A stretch of 12,189 nt of DNA. Source: M3007 sp046299435. Its GTDB lineage: Bacteria; Bacteroidota; Bacteroidia; Chitinophagales; Saprospiraceae. The DNA lies in contig JBKBIC010000149.1 in NCBI GenBank assembly GCA_046299435.1, positions 1 to 12,189 on the forward strand. The letters are read 5' to 3'. Below the pieces are notes generated by a model. That model worked only from the letters and a program-made list of their open reading frames with translations, ran no database searches and was not told the DNA's origin. Position numbers and translations under genes: made by a program. Below are positions 1 to 6,237 of the stretch, piece by piece. Every line of letters starts with the position of its first letter. Positions within the stretch are counted from its first letter, which is position 1.

Positions 1-10
1 GACTTGCCAA

Positions 11-95
11 ATTTTTCTCCATTCGATGCTATAAACGTGGCCGTCCCTACGGGACTGAACACTATTTGTCCCAGCAGGCTCCTTTGGAGAAAAAT
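11..95. repeat. REP/MITE-like palindromic element with terminal inverted repeats
   Basis: Seen: the 11-mer ATTTTTCTCCA at 11-21 has a perfect inverted copy, TGGAGAAAAAT, at 85-95. Between them lie two small hairpins, GTCCC-TAC-GGGAC (43-55) and CTCC-TTT-GGAG (79-89). The element has no coding capacity and sits just beyond the 3' end of the aldo/keto reductase gene. Inference: the build (terminal repeats around about 85 bp with internal hairpins) suits a dispersed REP-like or MITE-like element, and it resembles short intergenic repeats with GTCCC/GGGAC hairpins that I remember from Bacteroidota genomes. Copy number in the genome cannot be judged from one window. Confidence 0.5.
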
Positions 96-139
96 CCGTA
101 AAAACTTCCCCTCAAATTTTAAAACATACTCTAAGACTT

Positions 140-173
140 TTCAACCCATTCAACTCATTTTCAACCCTTCAAC
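140..173. repeat. Degenerate TTCAAC short-period repeat
   Basis: Four copies of TTCAAC start at 140, 149, 160 and 168, spaced 9, 11 and 8 bp apart with CC(C/T)-type filler. The last copy overlaps the TGA stop of the aldo/keto reductase (169-171, minus strand), so the array sits at the 3' end of that transcript. No hairpin or T-tract typical of a terminator is present in it. Its function is unknown. Confidence 0.5.
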
Positions 174-1191
174 TTTTCCGCTCAATCTGATTGTACGCCC
201 CCGAAAAAACCAGTTCGCGCACACCGTCCGAAGCCAAAAACTCGTGCGGGAAGCCCAGCTCAATCGCGCTCACCTCGTTCAGTTGCTGCATGATGCCGTC
301 GGGGATGAAGAAATCGGCTGCCGCGAGCGAATCTTCCAGTTGCACCGCCGAACGTGCGCCGATGAGCGGGATGACGGTCAGGCCCTCGCGTTGCCTCGTC
401 CAGTTGATGGCCAATTGGCCGGGGCTGACGGCCATTTGGTCGGCCAATTCCACCACTTTTTCCGTGATTTTTTGGGCACGTTCGCTGCGGCGGAGGCTTT
501 TTTCGGGCACTTTGCCTGTTTCGCCGCGCAGGTATTTCCCGGTCAAGGCCCCGCCGCCGATGGCACCCCAAGGGGTCACGGCCATGCCAAATGCTTTTGC
601 CATCGGCATGAGGTCGCGTTCGGGCGTGCGTTGCAGGAGTGAGTATTCGACTTGCAGCCCGACGAACGACGACCATCCGCGCAGCTCGGCCATCGTGTTG
701 GCTTGGCTGACGACCCATGCGGGCGTGTCGGAGATGCCGATGTAATGCACCTTTCCGCTCCGCACAAGGTCGTCGAGGCCGCGCAGCACCTCGTCCACGG
801 GGGTCATGCCGTCCCAAGCGTGTACCCAAAGCAGGTCAATGAAATCCGTGTCCATGCGGCGCAGGCTTTCCTCGACGGAACGCATCATGTTTTTGCGGTG
901 GTTGCCGGCGAAATTCGGGTCGCCCAGCCGGTCGCGGAGGGTGTATTTGGTGGCCACGACGAAGTGGTCGCGGTCGCTTTTCACGAACTCGCCGAGCCAG
1001 CGTTCGCTCGTGCCTTCGGTGTATCGGTTGGCGGTGTCGAGGAAATTGCCGCCCCGCGAGGCGTACAAATCGAAGATTTTTTTGCTCTCTTCTTTGTCCG
1101 CGCCATAGCCCCATTCGGTGCCGAACGTCATGGTGCCGAGGCATAGTTCGCTGACGCGCAGGCCGGAGCGGCCAAAAAGTCGGTAGTTCAT
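169..1191 (-). CDS. Aldo/keto reductase
   Basis: A soluble NAD(P)H-dependent oxidoreductase of the aldo/keto reductase superfamily, which reduces carbonyl groups in the cytoplasm; the substrate cannot be told from sequence. The 340-residue product has the usual family length and a TIM-barrel pattern. The catalytic tetrad is visible: Asp52 (FLDTANRY), Tyr57, Lys82 (ATKYT) and His124 (WVHAWD). The cofactor-binding end is IPLIGARS at about 274-281, followed by QLEDSL. The start at 1191 was chosen because family homology begins at once with MNYRLFGRSGLRVSELCLG; the open frame continues upstream to 1419, but that extension overlaps guaA and its spacer and shows no family features. The gene is divergent from guaA (154 bp apart) with no evident functional link. 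No recognisable terminator follows; a TTCAAC repeat overlaps the stop. Confidence 0.93.
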   Translation of the reverse strand: MNYRLFGRSGLRVSELCLGTMTFGTEWGYGADKEESKKIFDLYASRGGNFLDTANRYTEGTSERWLGEFVKSDRDHFVVATKYTLRDRLGDPNFAGNHRKNMMRSVEESLRRMDTDFIDLLWVHAWDGMTPVDEVLRGLDDLVRSGKVHYIGISDTPAWVVSQANTMAELRGWSSFVGLQVEYSLLQRTPERDLMPMAKAFGMAVTPWGAIGGGALTGKYLRGETGKVPEKSLRRSERAQKITEKVVELADQMAVSPGQLAINWTRQREGLTVIPLIGARSAVQLEDSLAAADFFIPDGIMQQLNEVSAIELGFPHEFLASDGVRELVFSGAYNQIERKS

Positions 1192-1201
1192 GTGGAATGT
1201 T

Positions 1202-1233
1202 GATTTGGAGATTGGGTGATTCGTTGATTTGAT
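1202..1233. repeat. Four-unit degenerate octamer array (GATTNGNN)
   Basis: Four consecutive 8-bp units, GATTTGGA, GATTGGGT, GATTCGTT and GATTTGAT, occupy the spacer between the divergent reductase and guaA genes. The array starts 10 bp upstream of the reductase ATG and so would lie in its 5' untranslated region or promoter. On the minus strand the units read as repeated AATC motifs. Function is unknown; it may be a recruited short-period spacer repeat or a binding-site array. Confidence 0.5.
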
Positions 1234-1290
1234 TCTTGCTTGCAAACACCCCGGCATCCCGGATTGTTTTCGGCTGCTTCGATAGTTTTC

Positions 1291-1325
1291 TTTACCGGCT
1301 AAATTAGCCCAAACGCCTACCTTCG
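1291..1325 (+). promoter_or_regulatory. Possible Bacteroidota-type promoter of guaA
   Basis: TACCTTCG (1318-1325) differs at one of the six fixed positions from the Bacteroidota -7 consensus TAnnTTTG. A weak -33 candidate, TTTA at 1291-1294, lies 23 bp upstream. The guaA ATG follows 20 bp after the -7 element, behind a T8 tract. No Shine-Dalgarno sequence is seen, as is usual in this phylum. The match is weak at -33, hence the low confidence. Confidence 0.35.
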
Positions 1326-1345
1326 CGGCCTCTTTTTTTTGACCA

Positions 1346-2884
1346 ATGGAGAAAGTCCTCATCCTCGACTTCGGCTCGCAAGTCACCCAACTCATCGCCC
1401 GCCGCGTCCGCGAAGCCAACGTTTACTGCGAAATCGTCCCGTACAACAAGATGCCCGAACTCACGCCCGACGTGCGCGGCGTGATTTTGTCGGGCAGCCC
1501 GTTTTCGGTGAAGCAGCCCGACGCGCTGCGACTCGATTTGGACAAAATCGCGGGTAAGCGGCCTCTGCTTGGCATCTGCTACGGCGCACAATTGCTGGCC
1601 GATTTTTACGGCGGCGAAGTGGCCCGCAGCGAAAAACGAGAGTATGGCAAAGCCATTCTGACGCAAAACGGCCTCAAAAATGAACTGTTGGCCGACGTGT
1701 CGGAGCAGTCGCAGGTGTGGATGAGTCACGGCGACACTATCCTGAAACTGCCCGATGGCTTCGAGGCATTGGCGCACACGGAGAGCATCTCGGTGGCGGC
1801 GTTCCGGGCCATGACGGGTCGTTTCGCGCAGCCTGTTTTCGGCATCCAGTTCCACCCGGAGGTGTACCACACACTCGAAGGGTTCACGATGCTCAAAAAT
1901 TTCGTGCATGGCGTGTGCGGCTGTTCGGGCGATTGGACGGCGGCGCATTTCATCACCGACACAGTGGAAAATTTGCGCCAAACCATTGGCAATGAGCACG
2001 TTATCATGGCCCTTTCGGGCGGCGTGGATTCGACGGTGGCGGCCATGCTGCTGCACCGCGCCGTCGGCAAAAACCTGTTTTGCTTTTTCGTGGACAACGG
2101 CCTGCTCCGCAAAAACGAGTTCGCCGAAGTGCTCGATTCCTATCAGCACATGGGCCTGAACATCGAGGGCGTGGACGCGAAAAACGAGTTCTACGCCGCG
2201 CTCGCCGGGCTGACCGACCCCGAACAAAAACGCAAAGCCATCGGGCGGCTTTTCATCGAAGTCTTTGAAAAAGAGTCACTTGCGCACCCCGACGCGACGT
2301 GGCTGGGGCAGGGCACCATTTACCCCGACGTGATAGAGTCGGTCAGCGTGCATGGCCCCTCCGTGACCATCAAAAGCCACCACAACGTGGGCGGCCTGCC
2401 CGAAAAACTGAAACTGAAAATCGTGGAGCCGCTGCGCTCGCTGTTCAAGGACGAGGTGCGCCGCGTGGGCCGCGAACTCGGCATCCCGGAGTCAATTTTG
2501 GGTCGCCACCCGTTTCCCGGCCCCGGACTCGGCATCCGCATCTTGGGCGAGGTCACGCCCGAAAAAGTGCAGATTTTGCAGGAAGCCGATGCGATTTACA
2601 TCCGAAAGCTCCGCGAACATGGCCTGTACGAGCAAGTTTGGCAGGCCGGCACCATCCTGTTGCCGCTCCAAACCGTCGGCGTGATGGGCGACGAGCGCAC
2701 TTACGAACAGCCCGTCGCGCTCCGTGCCGTGAACTCCACCGACGGCATGACCGCCGAATGGAGCCGTCTCCCGCACGAGTTTCTGGCCGAAGTGAGCAGC
2801 GAAATCATCAACCAAGTGCGTGGCGTGAACCGCGTCGTGTTCGATATTTCCACGAAGCCGCCGGCCACGATTGAGTGGGAGTGA
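1346..2884 (+). CDS. guaA: GMP synthase (glutamine-hydrolysing)
   Basis: Converts XMP to GMP using ATP and glutamine, the last step of de novo guanine nucleotide synthesis, in the cytoplasm. The 512-residue product is full length for the family. The N-terminal class I glutamine amidotransferase domain (about 1-190) has nucleophile Cys78 in GICYGAQLLA and the partners His170 and Glu172 in GIQFHPEV. The ATP-pyrophosphatase domain follows, with its P-loop SGGVDST at 224-230. The dimerisation domain ends with the conserved KPPATIEWE. HPFPGPGLGIRILGE (388-402) is the usual signature linking the last two domains. The ATG at 1346 fits the family N-terminus (EKVLILDFGSQ). All key residues are intact, so it should be active. 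It stands alone as a housekeeping gene, and its stop lies 38 bp from the convergent kinase gene. Confidence 0.98.
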   Translation: MEKVLILDFGSQVTQLIARRVREANVYCEIVPYNKMPELTPDVRGVILSGSPFSVKQPDALRLDLDKIAGKRPLLGICYGAQLLADFYGGEVARSEKREYGKAILTQNGLKNELLADVSEQSQVWMSHGDTILKLPDGFEALAHTESISVAAFRAMTGRFAQPVFGIQFHPEVYHTLEGFTMLKNFVHGVCGCSGDWTAAHFITDTVENLRQTIGNEHVIMALSGGVDSTVAAMLLHRAVGKNLFCFFVDNGLLRKNEFAEVLDSYQHMGLNIEGVDAKNEFYAALAGLTDPEQKRKAIGRLFIEVFEKESLAHPDATWLGQGTIYPDVIESVSVHGPSVTIKSHHNVGGLPEKLKLKIVEPLRSLFKDEVRRVGRELGIPESILGRHPFPGPGLGIRILGEVTPEKVQILQEADAIYIRKLREHGLYEQVWQAGTILLPLQTVGVMGDERTYEQPVALRAVNSTDGMTAEWSRLPHEFLAEVSSEIINQVRGVNRVVFDISTKPPATIEWE

Positions 2885-2922
2885 ATCAAGTTGGGAAATT
2901 TGCAGAGCGGCACCGCAACCGC

Positions 2923-5018
2923 TCAGTTCGCCATCGGTAGCCCCACCCAAAAACGGGTGCCGCCCGACTCGCTCGCTGGCTCGAACCAGATATAGCCATT
3001 GTATTTGTCCACAATGTTTTTGACCACCGTGAGGCCAATGCCCGTGCCGCCGTAGGGCTTGTTTTTGTGCAGTTGCTGGAAAAGTTCGAACACTTTTTTG
3101 CCGTGTTCGCGCTCGATGCCGATGCCGTTGTCCTCGATTGAAAACAGGACGTGCCCATTTTCGACATGGGCATTGATGGACACATGAGGCTCGGCTTTGT
3201 CGTTGAATTTCAACCCGTTGTGGATGATGTTCTGAAAAATATGCCCCAAATGCGACGGCTCCATTTTCACGGGCGGCAGCACATCGGGGTATTCTACGCG
3301 GCCCTTGCGCTCGCGGATTTCTTTGTTCAATGTCGAGAGCACGGAGTCCAGCACTTGCTTGGAATCCACCCGTTTGGAGCCGGGGCGTTGCGACGAGATG
3401 TGACTGAACGCCAACAGGTCGTTGATGAGGGCGTGCATCCGTTTCACGCCCTGCTGCACGAATTGCATATAGCCCAGCCCGTCGCCCTCAAACTGGCTGC
3501 CAAAACGCCGTTCGAGCAGGGCCGTAAAACTCGAAATGCCCCGCAGCGGCTCCTTCAAATCGTGCGCGACGGCGTAGGTGAACTGGGTGAGGTAACGGTT
3601 GGACTCTTCCAGCCGGGTGTTTTGGGCGTTGATGGCCTCGTTTCGCTGGCGCAGTTCGGTGTTCGTTTTGTAGCGCATTCGCACGAGATAGGCCAACGCG
3701 CCCACCGCCAGCAGCCCGGCCAACAGCACCCAAGCCATAAACACCCGATTTGCCCGGATTTCCATTGCCTCCAAATCGCGGGCGTTTTTCTCCAAGTCGT
3801 ATCGAAAGGCCAGTTTTCCGCTGCTTTTTTCGCGTAAAACCGCCGAGAGTGAGTCTTGCAAAGCATTGGCGCGTTCGAGCATGGGCAACGCCAATGCCGC
3901 CTGCCCGTGCCTCGAATACCAACTTGAAAGGGCGCGGGTGGCCGCGATTTCTTGTTCGGGCAAATGGTTTTCGCGGGCAATGGCGAGGCTTTTTTTGAAA
4001 AAAACGCTGCCCTCCGGTGCTTCTTTTGCCAGTTCGCCGAGGTGCAGGTAGGCATCGGCCACAAAGTTGGCGGTCAGGAATTCCGAGCGGAGCAAGCAGG
4101 CTTGGTAGTGCGTTCGGGCGGATGCGAGGTCTCCATTTTTTTCGGATATCTGGCCGAGCCGGAGTTGCGCTTCGGCCTCGGTGTCCCAGTCGCGGGCGAG
4201 TTGGCTNNNNNNNNNNACGCCACGCATTTTTCAAACAAGGGCATGGCCTCCGCCGCCCGCCCAAATTGCTCGAAAACATCGGCTTGGATGAAAAAGAGTT
4301 GCGCGATTTGCTCTGTGTCACGGGCGGTGAGCGCGAGCGCGAGCCCTTTTTCGGCGTGTTCGAGGGCTTCGCGTTCCTGCCCAGTGGAGGCAAACATCTC
4401 GGCGAGGTTGCCGAGCGTGACCATCATGCCGTTTTGGTGGCCGCGTTTTTCGGCGACGCGGTAGGATTGGCGGTAGAATTGGAGTGCCTGTGCGTGGTCG
4501 CCGACGATTTCGTACAAAAAACCGAGGCCGTGCCACGAGAACTCGACCAGCTCCTCATCGCCGGATTTCTGGGCGCGGGCGAGCGCGTCGGAGTGGTAAT
4601 CGCGGGCGGCGCGGTATCGTTCGAGTTTGCGGGAAACGATGGCGAGGTCGTTGAGCGCGGTGCGCGATTCGGGTGCAAGCCCTTGACTTTCAGCGACTTG
4701 AAATGCTTTTTGGAAAAGTATGGCCGCGCTGTCGAGGCGGTTTTGGTCTTCCCAAAAAATGCCTTCGTCGCGCAGGACGGCGAATAGGAGTGCGGCATCA
4801 TTGGCCTGTTTCGCTTTTTCATGGGCGAGGCCGAAGGCAAACATGGCCGCGTCGAGGTCTTCGTTGGCGATGTTGTTGGCAAACACGAGCACCTCGCGTC
4901 CGGCGGAAGCCTGAAGCCTTGCGCGAAGGCTATCGGGCGGTTCGTAGTTGGCCCAAAGCCTGCTGCCACCCGGCATTGCGACGGCGAAAAGCAGCACGAG
5001 AAATCGCCAAATGTTCAT
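2923..5018 (-). CDS. Membrane sensor histidine kinase with periplasmic TPR domain (interrupted by assembly gap)
   Basis: One gene broken only by the Ns at 4207-4216: the two halves lie in different frames but form one continuous TPR array. If the gap stands for 2 nt, the product is 695 residues and the numbering below holds. Residues 1-23 form a signal peptide (FLVLLFAVAM core). About 45-400 are TPRs, with conserved positions at 86, 126, 166, 206 and 246, a period of exactly 40. A transmembrane helix spans about 424-443 (FMAWVLLAGLLAVGALAYLV), followed by a short coiled-coil linker. The HisKA domain has phospho-acceptor His483 (AVAHDLKEPLRG). The ATPase domain has its N box near 591-602 (NIIHNGLKF), G1 DNGIG at 627-631 and G2 GGTGIGL at 654-660. 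It probably senses a periplasmic protein or peptide ligand through the TPRs. No response regulator is adjacent. A terminator sits just upstream of its start codon. Confidence 0.9.
4207..4216. other. Assembly gap (10 Ns) inside the TPR kinase gene
   Basis: Ten Ns separate the codons for EKCVA (then a lone T) from those for SQLARD on the minus strand. Taken literally, ten bases put the halves in different frames, so the true number must be 2 modulo 3 (2, 5, 8, 11 and so on). The 40-residue TPR period of this protein is restored exactly if one codon (T plus 2 nt) is missing. The run is thus probably a scaffolding placeholder rather than a measured gap. Confidence 0.9.
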
Positions 5019-5054
5019 GTGGAAGGGTTTCGGTCAGGCTTGCCCGCCATTTTA

Positions 5055-5092
5055 AAAACGACCCTCCCGAAAGCGAGACCTTCCGGGAGGGT
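5055..5092 (-). terminator. Rho-independent terminator of the 47-aa peptide gene
   Basis: On the minus strand the arms at 5080-5092 and 5061-5073 form a 13-bp stem (ACCCTCCCGGAAG with CTTTCGGGAGGGT, one G-U wobble) with a 6-nt loop, followed by CG and five Ts (5055-5059). Read on the plus strand the same stem has an A-C mismatch, which fixes the direction. It starts 25 nt after the stop of the small peptide gene and ends 37 nt before the start of the TPR kinase. Confidence 0.8.
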
Positions 5093-5117
5093 TGATAATC
5101 AGGGATTTGTGGCTGGT

Positions 5118-5261
5118 TCAGTTTCCCGTTGGGCGTTTCCGTTTGTCGCCGCCACGCGGGCCGTTGCTGCCGTTGCCGCCTTTTACGAGGCGCAATTTTT
5201 CGGCAGGCAAGGTGGGCAAGTCGGTCGGGATGGGTTGGTTGTGCGCGTCGTTTTTGTGCAT
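5118..5261 (-). CDS. Small GG-leader peptide, putative RiPP or secreted peptide precursor
   Basis: A 47-residue product. Residues 1-28 look like a leader ending in a double glycine: PTLPAEKLRLVKGG resembles the L-x-x-L-x-x-E-K-L-x-x-V-x-GG leaders of Bacteroidota natural-product precursors, which are cut after GG during export by peptidase-containing ABC transporters. The predicted core, NGSNGPRGGDKRKRPTGN, has 18 residues, is basic, rich in Gly and Asn, and lacks Cys. The frame is open upstream to 5426, but the ATG at 5261 gives the compact leader-like N-terminus. A strong terminator 25 nt after the stop supports a real transcript in this direction. A 12-bp palindrome lies about 30 bp upstream. 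No modification enzyme or peptidase transporter is in the window. The family is not recognised by name, and chance resemblance is possible. Confidence 0.55.
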   Translation of the reverse strand: MHKNDAHNQPIPTDLPTLPAEKLRLVKGGNGSNGPRGGDKRKRPTGN

Positions 5262-5796
5262 GGTGGTGTGTTTTGATTTTGTGCGATGTTTCCGCTGCAG
5301 CGGGTGCCGGAGCGGTATGCGCGATGATGAATGTCGGTTCGGATGGCTTGGGGCAGGTGCTTCGTGGCCGCATGGCGCGAATGCGCAGTGCAGTTTCCGG
5401 GTGACAAGGGGCCGGAGGTTTTTCACGAAATCAAGTGTTTGAGCACGAAAGGAATCCGCCCGAAAAAATTGGGAGATGGCGGACTTGACTGGGAAGAGCG
5501 GTGTTTGGGGTGGTTTGCCCGCCGAACGGGGCGGAGCGGATTGGAAGTGGACAAAGGTTTCGGAATGTCACGAGCGCATACAATGCCAAGCAGGGCGCGG
5601 TTGTGACCGGGGGATTTTAAAAATCAAATCTGTAACAAACTGATTGCCTGTGATTTGAGCGGAAATATTGTGTGCGGGTTTCGGGTTCTAAGTTTCGAGG
5701 TTTTGGGGGGGGTGGGGGGGTTTGGGTTTTTGTCTGTTTGTTGTTTGGGTTTTTGTTTCCAAAAAAAAAAACCACACCCCCCACAAACCCCGAAAC
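5262..5796. other. Long spacer without a convincing gene
   Basis: 535 bp between the start of the 47-aa peptide gene and the stop of the HPt gene. It contains a 12-bp palindrome near the peptide start (5292-5303) and a low-complexity GT/AC-rich inverted repeat at 5691-5797. The middle part (about 5310-5690) is unremarkable; the frames open in it lack family features and composition suggestive of coding. No clear Bacteroidota promoter element was found upstream of the peptide gene. Confidence 0.6.
5292..5303. promoter_or_regulatory. Perfect 12-bp palindrome upstream of the peptide gene
   Basis: CCGCTGCAGCGG is a perfect palindrome, 30 bp upstream of the peptide start codon on the minus strand. 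It could be an operator or a small 5'-UTR hairpin. In GC-rich DNA a 12-mer palindrome may also occur by chance. Confidence 0.3.
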
Positions 5797-5797
5797 T
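5691..5797. repeat. Low-complexity GT-rich/AC-rich imperfect inverted repeat
   Basis: The left half (5691-5760) is almost pure G and T, with G8 and G7 runs and repeated GGGTTTTTGT. The right half (5761-5797) starts with A11 and is A/C-rich. The ends are inverted: AGTTTCGAGGTTT at 5691-5703 matches the reverse complement of 5785-5797 with one mismatch, and the pairing continues imperfectly through the G and C runs. The right arm runs into the HPt stop codon. On the minus strand a T11 tract follows the first arm, so the element may help end the kinase-HPt transcript. A similar arrangement occurs at 10818-10870. Confidence 0.55.
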
Positions 5798-6171
5798 CAA
5801 TGGGCGCGGGCGCGGCTCCCGGTGCTTTCGCGGAGTTCATCAAGTACGCCGGAAAGTTGGTTTTCGATGATGGTCAGCAGGGCGGCGATGCGCTGGAAAC
5901 TGGCCTGCCCGTTTTTGGTGAGCAGCTCGATTTCTTTGTTGGCCTCAGTCATCACGTCGTTGCCGATGAAGGCCAGCGTGGATTTCAGTTTGTGGCTGAC
6001 CTCGCGCAGCTCGCCCCAGTTGGAGTCGGTGAGGAGCGGGCGCATTTTGCTGACTTCGGCGGGCAGTTCGTCCATGAGCATACCGAGCATGGTGTCTCTC
6101 ATTTCACCGTCGCCGTCGGTCATCATGTCAAGGTAATCGAGGTTGATGTGTTGGCAAGTTTTGGTAATCAT
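5797..6171 (-). CDS. Stand-alone HPt phosphotransfer protein
   Basis: A 124-residue soluble histidine phosphotransfer (HPt) protein, which carries phosphate between the receiver domain of a hybrid kinase and a final response regulator. The signature SHKLKST puts the phospho-accepting histidine at His60, within a helical-bundle pattern. Upstream are the helix DTMLGMLMDELPAEVSKM and an acidic N-terminal segment; downstream is MTEANKEIELL, typical of the third helix. The length fits a single HPt domain without extras, apart from a short basic tail (SRARAH). It starts 66 bp after the hybrid kinase stop in the same direction, with no terminator seen between, so the two are likely one operon and functional partners. 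The start at 6171 is the only ATG upstream of the domain in this frame. Its target regulator is not in the window. Confidence 0.88.
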   Translation of the reverse strand: MITKTCQHINLDYLDMMTDGDGEMRDTMLGMLMDELPAEVSKMRPLLTDSNWGELREVSHKLKSTLAFIGNDVMTEANKEIELLTKNGQASFQRIAALLTIIENQLSGVLDELRESTGSRARAH

Positions 6172-6237
6172 TTGACTGAAGAAGATTAGTGAAGAAGAAT
6201 CGTGGAATAGGTGGCAAACAGTTTCACATGGCGAGCG

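Noticed and set aside
1304..2227. A 307-residue open frame on the minus strand
   Set aside because: Antisense to guaA, an unambiguous conserved gene.
2905..2924. Hairpin GAGCGG-N8-CCGCTC as a bidirectional terminator between guaA and the TPR kinase
   Set aside because: Only a 6-bp stem, no T-tract on either side, and it overlaps the kinase stop codon; support is too weak.
2923..5018. Two separate genes, one TPR protein and one kinase
   Set aside because: The apparent split falls exactly at the Ns. The TPR period continues across with one codon inserted, and the first half has a signal peptide while the second has none.
5331..5606. A 91-residue open frame on the plus strand in the long spacer
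   Set aside because: No family resemblance, no promoter or terminator association, and composition typical of random GC-rich sequence.
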